Positions 1 to 7,731 are shown, counted from the stretch's first letter. The stretch is 13,259 bases of DNA from RGIG7378 sp964500525 (GCA_964500525.1 CAZCOE010000113.1:1-13259); one strand, 5' to 3'. The notes: generated by a model not told the origin, from the letters alone. A program made the numbers and translations.

Positions 1-43
1 AATCACATAATAAAACAAGGGCCAGACTGTTGTCTGGCCCTTG
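1..43 (-). terminator. Rho-independent terminator of the minus-strand sugar operon
   Basis: A perfect 12-bp inverted repeat (arms 16-27 and 32-43, loop 28-31) is followed on the minus strand by TTTTATTATG. It lies 23 nt past the ATPase stop codon. On the plus strand the hairpin is not followed by a T-run, so it should work for leftward transcription only. It marks the end of the six-gene operon. Confidence 0.9.
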
Positions 44-66
44 CATTAGCTTTACTTTGGATACTA

Positions 67-1281
67 TCAAGCTTCCAGGTTGATGCCTGTCTCCTTGTTG
101 AACACATGGCAGCAGTTGCCACGGAAGGAGAACTTGATCTGACTGCCCATAGACATAGCATTTATCTCTGCGGGAGACATATCCATGGTGGAAATGATGA
201 TAACCACATCCCGTTCCAGAGCGGTGACATGCAGGTGGATAGAGGAGCCCATCAGCTCGTGTACATCCACGGTAGCTGTGACGCCGTCCTGACTCAGAGT
301 GATATGTTCCGGACGAACGCCCAGAGTAACATCCTGCTCTGCGACCTGGTTTGCAGCCAGCTTCTCCTGCTTGTCAGGTGACAGCTCCACTGTAACACCT
401 TCAAGAGATACAGCATACTTGCCGTCTTTCTTCACCAGCTTGGCGTCGAAGAAGTTCATCTGAGGTGCGCCGATGAAGCCTGCCACGAACAGATTGTAGG
501 GATGGTTAAATACCTCCTGGGGAGTACCAACCTGCTGTACAAATCCGTCCTTCATGATGACAATACGATCGCCCAGAGTCATGGCCTCGGTCTGGTCATG
601 AGTAACATAGACGAAGGTTGTATTGATGCGCTCACGGAGCTTGATGATCTCAGCACGCATCTGGTTACGCAGCTTAGCATCCAGGTTGGAAAGGGGCTCG
701 TCCATCAACATGACCTGAGGATCACGGACGATAGCACGGCCGATGGCAACACGCTGGCGCTGGCCACCGGAAAGGGCCTTGGGCTTGCGGTTCAGATACT
801 GGGTGATGTCCAGGATTTCTGCAGCCTGTTTAACCTTACGGTCAATCTCATCCTTGGGGGCATGGCGCAGCTTCAGAGCGAAGGCCATGTTCTGATACAC
901 GGTCATATGGGGGTACAGAGCGTAGTTCTGGAATACCATGGCGATATCACGATCCTTGGGGGCTACATCGTTTACCAGACGGTCGCCGATGTACAGCTCA
1001 CCGTCAGTAATCTCTTCCAGACCGGCAATCATACGCAGGGTAGTGGATTTGCCGCAGCCGGAGGGGCCGACAAGAACTACGAATTCCTTGTCCTTGATAT
1101 CCAGTGTAAATGCCTGAACAGCCACAACGCCTTCGTCGGTAATCTGAAGATTGCTCTTCTTCTCCGGCTCGTCTCCCTTTTTCTTCTTCTTGCTCTTCTT
1201 TACTTCGCCGCCGTTGTAGGGGTAGACTTTCTTGATGTTCTTAAGTGTCAAAGTTGCCATAAAAATTTTAGCTCGGCACAT
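67..1281 (-). CDS. msmX: Sugar ABC transporter ATP-binding protein, MsmX/UgpC/MalK type
   Basis: Cytoplasmic ATPase that energises a carbohydrate ABC importer. Visible motifs are Walker A GPSGCGKST (residues 72-80), Q-loop Q118, signature LSGGQ (170-174), Walker B VMLMDEP (190-196, catalytic E195), D-loop SNLD and switch H228. After these comes a C-terminal regulatory OB/TOBE region of about 150 residues containing GVRPEHI, typical of the MalK/UgpC branch. The length (404 aa) exceeds the usual 365-370 aa because of a lysine-rich insert at about residues 24-50, between the first two strands of the nucleotide-binding fold. The start at 1281 is chosen because GAGGA lies 6 nt upstream. A family-like start, MATLTL, lies seven codons in (1260) but has no good ribosome binding site. 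Permeases of the LplB/LplC type often borrow one shared MsmX; this is either the dedicated or that general ATPase. It is the last gene before the terminator and has a long structured leader. Confidence 0.93.
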   Translation of the reverse strand: MCRAKIFMATLTLKNIKKVYPYNGGEVKKSKKKKKGDEPEKKSNLQITDEGVVAVQAFTLDIKDKEFVVLVGPSGCGKSTTLRMIAGLEEITDGELYIGDRLVNDVAPKDRDIAMVFQNYALYPHMTVYQNMAFALKLRHAPKDEIDRKVKQAAEILDITQYLNRKPKALSGGQRQRVAIGRAIVRDPQVMLMDEPLSNLDAKLRNQMRAEIIKLRERINTTFVYVTHDQTEAMTLGDRIVIMKDGFVQQVGTPQEVFNHPYNLFVAGFIGAPQMNFFDAKLVKKDGKYAVSLEGVTVELSPDKQEKLAANQVAEQDVTLGVRPEHITLSQDGVTATVDVHELMGSSIHLHVTALERDVVIIISTMDMSPAEINAMSMGSQIKFSFRGNCCHVFNKETGINLEA

Positions 1282-1455
1282 ACTGAATCCTCAATGTATG
1301 TGCTCGCACAGTGGCGGGTTTACGCCAGAGGCATTACGACAGGTCTCCACACTGTCGCACCGTGAGCCTAACGGGTTTTCCTCCTTTAATTTAGCTTCCG
1401 GCAGCTATTATTGTGGAGTAGCTGCTTTCCGCATGATTGAAAATGGATTTTGGGG
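1282..1455 (-). promoter_or_regulatory. Structured 5' leader of the ABC ATPase gene (candidate cis-regulatory RNA)
   Basis: This 174-nt gap is long for the operon, where other minus-strand gaps are 3-117 nt. On the minus strand it can form consecutive hairpins: GCAGCTA/TAGCTGC (1425-1401); CCGT/ACGG around 1373-1359; TGCGACAG/CTGTCGTA (core 1357-1337, one G-U pair); TGGCG/CGCCA (1327-1312); and TGTG-CGAG-CACA just before the start. A strong AAAGGAGG sequence (about 1387-1380) has no start codon at proper distance, and the ATPase uses a separate GAGGA. A CCTC element (1331-1328) could pair with either GAGG. The sequence and foldability are seen directly; a regulatory role is inferred. Structured leaders upstream of sugar ATPase genes (malK and msiK motifs) have been described, but I cannot assign this one. 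No clear promoter is visible inside it. Confidence 0.45.
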
Positions 1456-2427
1456 CTAATTTGCTGCCAATAGGGCTTCCACCTCTGCCCGTTCAGGCAT
1501 GGAGCGGATAGCACCCTTTCGGGTGGTGACGATATAGGCTGCAGCATTGGCAAAACGGAGCATCTCAGTGCGATCCGCCGGCGTCAACCCCTGGACACCG
1601 TGCTCCAGCACAAAATTCAGTACACTGCCGCAGAAGGTATCTCCTGCGCCGGTGGTTTCGATGGTACCGCCCAGAGTGAAGGACGGTACGAATACAGGTT
1701 CATCCTCGCCATAAAATGAGTAACTTCCCTCTGCTCCAGCGGTGACATTCAGCACCTTGATATTGGGGTACTGTTGATGAAGTATGGCGGCTCCCTTATA
1801 GAAATCGGTGTGGCCGGTCATAAACTCCAACTCATTATCCGCAATCTTCAAAATATCGCATTGGGAAAGTCCCCAGGAAATGGCCTCCTTGGCCCGGTCC
1901 AGATCGTCCCACAGCGGGGGGCGGAGGTTAGGGTCAAAGGAAATGTACGCACCGCTGTTTTTCGCAAGCTCCACAGCCTTGACGGTTGCCCTGCGGATGC
2001 CCTCATGGGTCATGGACAGGGTGCCGAAATGGAAAATGCGGGCGTTCTCAATAACTGAAACAGGCAGTTCCTCGGCGGTCAGCATCATATCTGCACCGGG
2101 CTTGCGGTAGAAAGAGAAGTCCCGGTCGCCGTTTTCAAAGGTTTTGACAAAGGCCAGGGTGGTGGGAATCTGGGGGTCCGCCAACAGGTGATCCGCGTTG
2201 ATACCCGCCTGGACGATGGTATCTCTCAGCAGTCTGCCGAAGAAATCATCTCCAACCTTGCCGATGAAGGCACAGGACTTGCCAACTTTTTGCAGCATGG
2301 CCAGCACATTACAGGGAGCGCCGCCGGGACAGGCCTCAAACAGGCCGTTTCCCTGACTGCTGGCGCCGTTCTGGGTAAAGTCTATGAGCAGCTCCCCAAG
2401 GGCTGCCACATCAAATTTTTTGCTCAT
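1456..2427 (-). CDS. scrK: PfkB-family carbohydrate kinase, probable fructokinase
   Basis: Cytoplasmic sugar kinase, most likely phosphorylating fructose to fructose-6-phosphate with ATP. The 323-aa length is normal for the ribokinase/PfkB fold. The N-terminal strand is followed by GELLIDF (11-17), the first PfkB signature region GGAPCNVL (35-42), the DPNLRPPLW segment (165-173) common in bacterial fructokinases, and the second signature ETTGAGDTFCGS (257-268), where D263 is the expected catalytic base and GAGD forms the anion hole. The start is supported by GGAGG 8 nt upstream. The gene begins 3 nt after the GH32 stop, with its ribosome binding site inside the end of that gene, so the two are probably translationally coupled. 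GH32 hydrolysis yields free fructose, which this enzyme would channel into glycolysis. Other PfkB sugars are possible, but the GH32 partner makes fructose the best call. Confidence 0.9.
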   Translation of the reverse strand: MSKKFDVAALGELLIDFTQNGASSQGNGLFEACPGGAPCNVLAMLQKVGKSCAFIGKVGDDFFGRLLRDTIVQAGINADHLLADPQIPTTLAFVKTFENGDRDFSFYRKPGADMMLTAEELPVSVIENARIFHFGTLSMTHEGIRRATVKAVELAKNSGAYISFDPNLRPPLWDDLDRAKEAISWGLSQCDILKIADNELEFMTGHTDFYKGAAILHQQYPNIKVLNVTAGAEGSYSFYGEDEPVFVPSFTLGGTIETTGAGDTFCGSVLNFVLEHGVQGLTPADRTEMLRFANAAAYIVTTRKGAIRSMPERAEVEALLAAN

Positions 2428-2430
2428 GAC

Positions 2431-3915
2431 TTATACCTCCAAATCGTATTTTTCTACGTCGATGCGGACCATTCCACCGGCTTCAAAGCTGATGGCGCTG
2501 GCCTCCTGGTGAGTATAGATTACTGCGCTGGCGGCCTGCTCGCCGTCGTTGACAAACACTTCCATGCTAAAGCGATCCAGAATCACCCGGAACTTGATCT
2601 CGCCGCCACGGTCCCGAACCAAAAAGCTGCGGGTATGAACAATATCATTGGTCAGACCACTGCGGGTTCTGTCGATCTTGACAGTTCCCTGATCGGGGCG
2701 ATAGCGGATGATGGTTTCATGCTCACCGTCCTTTGCCACCTTGATGCGGAACCAGCGGTAGGACTCAGCACCGATGGGATGGGCTGTGACGGTCATGTCC
2801 AGAATGCGGCCGTTGACTCCCGGCAGGTTTATTTCTCCACTGACAGGAATACTGCGATGGATTACGCAGTTGCTCCGGTAGGCTTCCAATTCCCGAACCG
2901 GGTTTTGAATCAGCCTTCCATCTCGAATGGACAGCTCCCGGGGAATTGTCATCTGTCCGAACCAGCGGCAATGATAGGGCTTGGCACCAACTGTATCCCA
3001 GTTTTGCATCCAGCCGATCATCACACGTCGGCCATCCGGAGTCAAAAGTGTCTGGGGTGCATAGAAGTCCAGACCGTAGTCAATGGCCTGCATGTATTGA
3101 CGGGAAAAACCTTTGCCATTGAGGTCGTAATTGCCAATCATGCATAGAGTGACGTTGCCGGCATGGAATTCCAGGCCCACCGGCATCATCTCCTGGGGAC
3201 TGGTCATAATTACATGATAGCCGTCCAAGGGGAAGAAATCCGGGCATTCCCACATCTTGCCTATTTGGTTGCAGCAGCGCGCCAGAATCCGGACAAAGGA
3301 CCAATGCAGGCAATCCTCACTGCGGTAGAGCAGAATGGACCCGCTGCCGTCATCGGTTCGGTTGCCAACTACTGCATAGTAGCTGCCGTCCTGCTCCAGA
3401 AAGAGCTTTGGGTCCCGGAAATCGGTCATGCTGCCGCCCTCGGGCAGATCCTCAAAGGTCAATACAGGATTGAGATTATATTTCTCATAGTCAACTCCGT
3501 CGCCAATGGCAATACATTGGGTCTGGATATCCTGCATGAAGCCCTCGGAATTGCGGCTGGCCTGAACTCCGGTGTACATCAGGAGCTGCCGCCCGTCGGG
3601 AAGTTCCACAGCACTGCCGGAGAAACATCCGGCGGCGTCGTAGGTTTCGTCAGGGGCGATAGCCACGGGAAGCCGCTCCCACTTAATCAGGTCATGGCTC
3701 TTAACGTGGCCCCAGTGCATAGGCCCCCATTGATTAGAGTAGGGGTGATACTGGTAAAACAGGTGATATTCTCCATTGTATACAGAAAAGCCGTTGGGAT
3801 CGTTCATCCAGCCAATGGTCGGTGTGACATGAAAGGCAGGACGCTCTGTGCTTGGAATACGGGGACCGTATTGGGCCTCAAAATCTCTGGCTTTTTGCAG
3901 TTCTTTACTGGTCAT
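2431..3915 (-). CDS. Intracellular GH32 beta-fructofuranosidase (sucrase / sucrose-6-phosphate hydrolase family)
   Basis: Glycoside hydrolase family 32 enzyme that cleaves terminal beta-fructosyl units from sucrose, kestose or short inulin/levan oligomers. The five-bladed propeller motifs are all present: WMNDPNG with nucleophile D39, WGHVKSHDLIKW (67-79), FSGSA (98-102), FRDP with transition-state stabiliser D168, and ECPDF with acid/base E223. A C-terminal beta-sandwich (about 350-494) includes FSMEVFVNDGE, typical of the family. The length (494 aa) is standard and no catalytic residue is missing. There is no signal peptide, so it acts in the cytoplasm. AGAGGA lies 8 nt upstream of the start. 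It is encoded after the binding protein of an ABC importer rather than with a PTS, so the natural substrate is probably unphosphorylated sugar. The scrB/sacA name would therefore be loose. Confidence 0.94.
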   Translation of the reverse strand: MTSKELQKARDFEAQYGPRIPSTERPAFHVTPTIGWMNDPNGFSVYNGEYHLFYQYHPYSNQWGPMHWGHVKSHDLIKWERLPVAIAPDETYDAAGCFSGSAVELPDGRQLLMYTGVQASRNSEGFMQDIQTQCIAIGDGVDYEKYNLNPVLTFEDLPEGGSMTDFRDPKLFLEQDGSYYAVVGNRTDDGSGSILLYRSEDCLHWSFVRILARCCNQIGKMWECPDFFPLDGYHVIMTSPQEMMPVGLEFHAGNVTLCMIGNYDLNGKGFSRQYMQAIDYGLDFYAPQTLLTPDGRRVMIGWMQNWDTVGAKPYHCRWFGQMTIPRELSIRDGRLIQNPVRELEAYRSNCVIHRSIPVSGEINLPGVNGRILDMTVTAHPIGAESYRWFRIKVAKDGEHETIIRYRPDQGTVKIDRTRSGLTNDIVHTRSFLVRDRGGEIKFRVILDRFSMEVFVNDGEQAASAVIYTHQEASAISFEAGGMVRIDVEKYDLEV

Positions 3916-3964
3916 GTGGTTCGTCCTCTACGGGAAAAGTTTCATGAGGGAAAATCAAAGGGTT

Positions 3965-3992
3965 GGAGGTGGAGCTGTTTTGCCCCACCTCC
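3965..3992 (-). other. Intercistronic GC-rich hairpin between binding-protein and GH32 genes
   Basis: On the minus strand GGAGGTGGGGC pairs with GCTCCACCTCC over 11 bp with one G-U pair and a six-base loop. It sits in the 117-nt gap between the binding-protein stop (4033) and the GH32 start (3915). The following sequence has only short T-stretches mixed with CCC, so it is at most a leaky terminator. A role in protecting the upstream mRNA 3' end, giving more binding protein than enzyme, is inferred. A TTTCATGA segment (3940-3947), also present in the operator-like palindrome at 7909, lies nearby. Confidence 0.6.
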
Positions 3993-4032
3993 GGGGGAAA
4001 AGAATATGTCTTTACGAAATGTTCTTAAGAAA

Positions 4033-5688
4033 TTACTTGTTGGTGTTCAGATAGCGGGTGTATGCCGACTGGTAAACTTCCAGCAGACGGCTCATACCGC
4101 AGCTGTCCTCCAGCATCTGCAGGTAGGCGTTCCACTCCTCATCTGTGGGGCCGCCGTTCTTCAGCCATGTGCCTTCGTACTCGGCTACCTGGCTGACAAA
4201 GTCTGCTTTGTAGCGGGAGATGGTCTCCAACTCTTCACTGGTGAAGGTGATGTCGTTGGGGTAGGCTACTACATCCTGCACATAGGGCATCCACTCGTTC
4301 ATCAGATCCTGCAGACGAACTGTTGCACGATCCTCCATGTAGAATACCTTGTTGTAGTAATCGGCCAGGATCAAGCGGGGACCATAGACCTCGTACTGAC
4401 CCTTGAGCTCACCGGAGCTCTTGCCGTACTTCTTCTGTGCTTCTTCCTCGGTAATTACCTGCCAGACGCCCTTGTCATCCTTTTCGCTGAAGTAAATGCC
4501 GATGGGGCCATACTGGAGCTGCATAACGGTCTCTGGGTTATACCACTGATCGAAGTACTTGCACAGCAGTGCGGGGTTGCCGCAGGCGCTGGTGATGTTC
4601 AGGTTGCCGGAGGTAACTCCTGGGCCGGAACGGATGGTGACGTTGCAGGTATTCTCGTACTTGGTGCCCTCGGGACCTTTCATAGGAGGCAGGAATACGA
4701 AATCATCGGCACGCTCGCCTGCGATTTCCTCAATGTACCACCAGGTGGTTACACCTACACGACCCTGGGAAACCTTGGAGATAAGCTGGCTGGTGCCCTG
4801 GGAGAACATTTCCAGGTCCATCAGTCCCTCAGCATACCAGTCATGGAAGTAGCTGACAGCGTCACGATATTTGTCGGTAGCGCTTACAAATTCAACAGTT
4901 CCGTCGCCCTTGGCAACCAGATCAGCGCAGACATCGCTGGTGAAGTTGGTGAAGCCAAAGCCGGCGTAGAAGATCTCCTGACCCCAGCACCACTGGTCAA
5001 AGCCTGTGGACATAGGGATGGTAGATCCGGGCTCGTTGCCGTAGCGGGTTGCCATGTCATTATCCTTGAAAGCCTTCAGAGCATCATGCAGCTCGGTCAG
5101 GTTGGTGGGAATCGGCAGGCCCAGCTCGTCCAGCCAGGTCTTGTTAATCATGGAAAATTCAGGAATTGAGTAGATGCTCAGATCCTTTTCAGCACCAATA
5201 GCTGCTGTGCCCATGAGCTCGCCGGATGGCAGGCCATAGATGCATCCGTCAGCCTGGGTAATACCGGCACGAATCTCAGGATGTGCTTCCAAAATGGCGT
5301 ACAGGTTGGGCATGTTCTCCTGAGTAATGTAGGGTGTCAGGTCGATAAATGTGCCATCCTCGCCATATTCGCAGATGTCGTTGGGGCTGAAGCCTACGGC
5401 GATAAAGGCGTCGGGCAGCTGGTTGCCGCCGATGAGAACGCCAACCTTTTCGCCAAGGGAGTCGCTCATCAGATCCCACTCAATCTCCACGCCGGCCTTC
5501 TCGGCAAGATCCATCAACACAGGGTTGCTGTCATTGCCGCTGGATAGGGTGGACATACCGCCAACCACGAGGAAATCGGTCTGGTTTTCATCACCACGTT
5601 TCTGGGGACCATTGTTGCAGGCAACAAGACCCAGAACCATAGAGGCAACCAGAGCCAGAATCAAAAATTTTTTCATCGTTTTTTTCAT
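4033..5688 (-). CDS. Extracellular sugar-binding lipoprotein of an ABC importer (LplA-like)
   Basis: The substrate-capture component of the importer, anchored to the outer face of the cell membrane. The N-terminus has a KK start, a hydrophobic run (8-22) and the lipobox LVAC with lipidated C24, followed by a polar linker. The mature part has the classic class-I solute-binding segment INKTWLDELGLPIP (181-194) followed by an amphipathic helix. Later come FDQWYNPE (379-386) and YGPIGIYF (393-400), a region where LplA-type proteins usually read YG-EG. At 551 aa it has the size of the long LplA/YtcQ group. AGGAG lies 10 nt upstream of the start; an internal ATG four codons in is less well placed. 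It follows the two permease genes. The ligand cannot be read from sequence; sucrose or fructo-oligosaccharide is inferred from the GH32 and fructokinase genes downstream. Confidence 0.9.
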   Translation of the reverse strand: MKKTMKKFLILALVASMVLGLVACNNGPQKRGDENQTDFLVVGGMSTLSSGNDSNPVLMDLAEKAGVEIEWDLMSDSLGEKVGVLIGGNQLPDAFIAVGFSPNDICEYGEDGTFIDLTPYITQENMPNLYAILEAHPEIRAGITQADGCIYGLPSGELMGTAAIGAEKDLSIYSIPEFSMINKTWLDELGLPIPTNLTELHDALKAFKDNDMATRYGNEPGSTIPMSTGFDQWCWGQEIFYAGFGFTNFTSDVCADLVAKGDGTVEFVSATDKYRDAVSYFHDWYAEGLMDLEMFSQGTSQLISKVSQGRVGVTTWWYIEEIAGERADDFVFLPPMKGPEGTKYENTCNVTIRSGPGVTSGNLNITSACGNPALLCKYFDQWYNPETVMQLQYGPIGIYFSEKDDKGVWQVITEEEAQKKYGKSSGELKGQYEVYGPRLILADYYNKVFYMEDRATVRLQDLMNEWMPYVQDVVAYPNDITFTSEELETISRYKADFVSQVAEYEGTWLKNGGPTDEEWNAYLQMLEDSCGMSRLLEVYQSAYTRYLNTNK

Positions 5689-5730
5689 CAGTCTGTTTCT
5701 CCTTTTTATATTTTGCTGTTGACCAAAGCA

Positions 5731-5777
5731 TGTTCACACCATCCAAAATGCACAGAGTATAAGGGTTTCTGTGAACA
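5731..5777 (-). other. Competing inverted repeats in the gap before the binding-protein gene
   Basis: The gap 5689-5787 holds two inverted repeats that share bases: TGTTCAC (5731-5737) with GTGAACA (5771-5777), and CACAGA (5751-5756) with TCTGTG (5768-5773). They cannot both form. There is no T-run, so this is not a terminator. It may be an mRNA processing or stability element, or chance. No convincing internal promoter is seen. Confidence 0.3.
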
Positions 5778-5787
5778 AGCTATAATG

Positions 5788-6672
5788 TTAACCTTTGACT
5801 GCACCGGTCATGAAGCCCTGCTCAAAGTACTTCTGCACGAAGGGGTAGATAATGAGCATGGGGGCCGCTGCTACAATCATTGAGGCGAATTTGACCAACT
5901 CTGCGATACGGTTTGCATCGGCGTAGCTCATACCACTGGTCATGCTGGTCAATGCTTCGGTGGTAATCAAAATACCACGCAGAACCAGAGGGAATGGATA
6001 CTGCTCCTTCTGCAAATAGATCAAGGCGGTGAACCAGTCGTTCCAGAAGGCTACCATGGAGAATACCACGATAACAGCCATGATGGAGCGGCTCAGGGGA
6101 ACCACCACCCGCAGGAAAATGGTCATATTGTCGGCGCCGTCAATCTCGGCTGCCGAAATCAGGTCTTTGGGAATATTGTTCTCAAAGAAGTTGCGAACGA
6201 TTATTACGTTGCCCATGGCAACACCGCCGGGCAGGAACAGCGCCCACATATTGTTGAGCAAGCCGGTGTCACGGACTACCAAGTAGGTGGGGATCAAGCC
6301 TCCGCCGAAGTACATGGTAATAATGAAGAAAATGCTGATCCATTTTCTGCCGGGCAGGTCCCTGCGGCTCAGGGGATAGGCGGTAATGTATACGGTGACC
6401 AGGGAATAAATCGTACCGATCACGGTATACTTCACCGAGTTCACAAAGCCATTGAGAAGGTTGGTGTTTTGGAATACGGTCTTGTAGCCCTCCAGGGTGA
6501 ACTGGCTGGGCAGCAAGAAGGTTTTGCCGGCGTACACGTCGTAGGGATCGGATATGGATGCCACAACCACGTAGTACAGGGGGTAGGCGATGATCACCAG
6601 AATAATGGTGCACACCACAACCAGAACGATGTCGCTTGCCTTATCGGAAAGGCCAGATGTTTTTCTCTTCAT
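5788..6672 (-). CDS. Carbohydrate ABC transporter permease, LplC/YtcP type
   Basis: Inner-membrane permease subunit. About six membrane segments are visible, beginning at residues 16-38 and ending near 262-282. The cytoplasmic EAA loop that docks on the ATPase is SAAEIDGADNMTIFLRVVVPLS (between 173 and 194, with the conserved G179). The TFLLP-FTLEGY segment (51-63) and the C-terminal KYFEQGFMTGAVKG ending are typical of the LplC/YtcP branch. At 294 aa it is full length. AAGGAGG lies 7 nt upstream of the start, overlapping the stop region of the preceding permease (12-nt gap), so the pair is probably translated in a coupled way. It forms the channel with the 6685-7644 permease. The substrate is inferred from operon context only. 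Confidence 0.93.
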   Translation of the reverse strand: MKRKTSGLSDKASDIVLVVVCTIILVIIAYPLYYVVVASISDPYDVYAGKTFLLPSQFTLEGYKTVFQNTNLLNGFVNSVKYTVIGTIYSLVTVYITAYPLSRRDLPGRKWISIFFIITMYFGGGLIPTYLVVRDTGLLNNMWALFLPGGVAMGNVIIVRNFFENNIPKDLISAAEIDGADNMTIFLRVVVPLSRSIMAVIVVFSMVAFWNDWFTALIYLQKEQYPFPLVLRGILITTEALTSMTSGMSYADANRIAELVKFASMIVAAAPMLIIYPFVQKYFEQGFMTGAVKG

Positions 6673-6684
6673 AATTAACCCTCC

Positions 6685-7644
6685 TTAGACAAAGCTGACA
6701 TCGGCGGCCTTCTTGGCGATCTTGTTAACAACGACCAGCAGAATTATGTTGATGACCGTGTTGAAAAGACCGATTGCCGTCGAATAGCTGTACTGGTGAT
6801 CCACAATGCCCTGCTCATACACGTACACAGCGATTACATCACTGGTACTTTTGTTAAGATTGGTCTGGAGCAGGAATACCTTTTCGAAGCCTACGCTCAT
6901 CAATCCGCTGGCACTCATAATGAGCTGCAGGATGATCATAGGCGTAAGCTCCGGTACGTCAATGTGGAGAATCCTCTGGAACATGGATGCACCGTCAATC
7001 TTCGCCGCCTCATACAGTCCCGGATCTACCGCAGACAGTGTTGCCAGGTAGACGATACAGCCCCAGCCTGCATCCTGCCATATGCCTGATGCAATGTAGA
7101 TGGTGCGGAATGCTCCGGGCACAGTCATAAAGTCGATTGACTGTCCAATCAGCAGGTTGATCAATCCTCCGTAAGGGCTGAGGAAGATACGAATCATACC
7201 ACAGACGACCATGATGGAGATGAAGTGAGGTGCATACAGAACTGTCTGAACCACACGCTTATAGCGCTTGAACCTCATCTGGTTAATGGCCAGAGAAAGA
7301 ATGATGGGCACCGGGAAGCTCCACAGCAAGCTGTAGAGGCTCAGCTTAATGGTGTTTACAATCATTCTGCTGAAGTTGGGGGCAGTGAAGAACCGCTCAA
7401 ACCACTCCCAGCCTACCCATTCACTTCCAAAGAAGCCACGGGCGGGCTTGTAGTCCCGAAAAGCGATCTGAATGCCGTACATCGGGATGTACTTGTAGAT
7501 AATTGTGATGACAATTGGGATTGCAAGAAGAAGATATAGCTGCCAGTTTTCAAGAATCCGCCGCCCAAGCGGTTTTCCGTGGCGCTTCTTCGCAAGCGAT
7601 GGTTTCTCTTGCTTTTGCAGAGATTTTGCCGTTGAATTTGTCAC
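6685..7644 (-). CDS. Carbohydrate ABC transporter permease, LplB type
   Basis: First gene of the leftward operon and the partner permease of the importer. A basic cytoplasmic N-terminus (1-30) precedes about six membrane segments, starting at residues 34-51. Family features include YKYIPMYGIQIAFRDYKP (50-67), the YAPHFIS segment (137-143) and the EAA loop EAAKIDGASMFQRILHIDVP (212-231). The 319-aa length is normal for LplB/YteP-like permeases. The start codon is GTG, supported by AAGGAGG 8 nt upstream; there is no in-frame ATG close by. The promoter is at 7804-7775 and the expected mRNA leader is about 124 nt. LplB/LplC permeases often carry complex plant or host glycans and frequently sit next to DUF624/YesL genes, which is also the case across the divergent promoter here. 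Confidence 0.93.
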   Translation of the reverse strand: MTNSTAKSLQKQEKPSLAKKRHGKPLGRRILENWQLYLLLAIPIVITIIYKYIPMYGIQIAFRDYKPARGFFGSEWVGWEWFERFFTAPNFSRMIVNTIKLSLYSLLWSFPVPIILSLAINQMRFKRYKRVVQTVLYAPHFISIMVVCGMIRIFLSPYGGLINLLIGQSIDFMTVPGAFRTIYIASGIWQDAGWGCIVYLATLSAVDPGLYEAAKIDGASMFQRILHIDVPELTPMIILQLIMSASGLMSVGFEKVFLLQTNLNKSTSDVIAVYVYEQGIVDHQYSYSTAIGLFNTVINIILLVVVNKIAKKAADVSFV

Positions 7645-7709
7645 ACTGGGTCTCCCTCCTTAGAAAATATTTGCTTATCTTGCATAGGTCTTGTGAACGC
7701 ATATACGCC

Positions 7710-7731
7710 GGACAGGTAACCAGCCTGTTCC
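7710..7731 (-). other. Hairpin in the 5' leader of the transporter operon
   Basis: On the minus strand GGAACAGG and CCTGTCC pair with a one-base bulge around a seven-base loop. It lies between the predicted start of transcription (about 7768) and the GTG start at 7644. TCCGTCG is repeated directly just outside it (7729-7735 and 7743-7749). There is no T-run, so this is not a terminator. The role is unknown. Confidence 0.3.

Noticed and set aside
1408..1434. Short leader peptide (MRKAATPQ) before the ATPase
   Set aside because: No ribosome binding site precedes the ATG, and nothing in the peptide suggests attenuation. The hairpins alone explain the region better.
2188..3147. A 319-codon plus-strand open frame across the fructokinase/GH32 junction
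   Set aside because: It is antisense to both genes, has no domain, and no ribosome binding site was found to support it.
4022..4031. Palindrome TTCTTAAGAA just after the binding-protein gene
   Set aside because: It is only 10 bp, AT-rich and without a repeat elsewhere. Chance is a sufficient explanation.
3163..5169. A 668-codon open frame on the plus strand opposite the GH32 and binding-protein genes
   Set aside because: It lies antisense to two genes with clear family motifs and has no recognisable domain. It arises from codon bias in the true genes.
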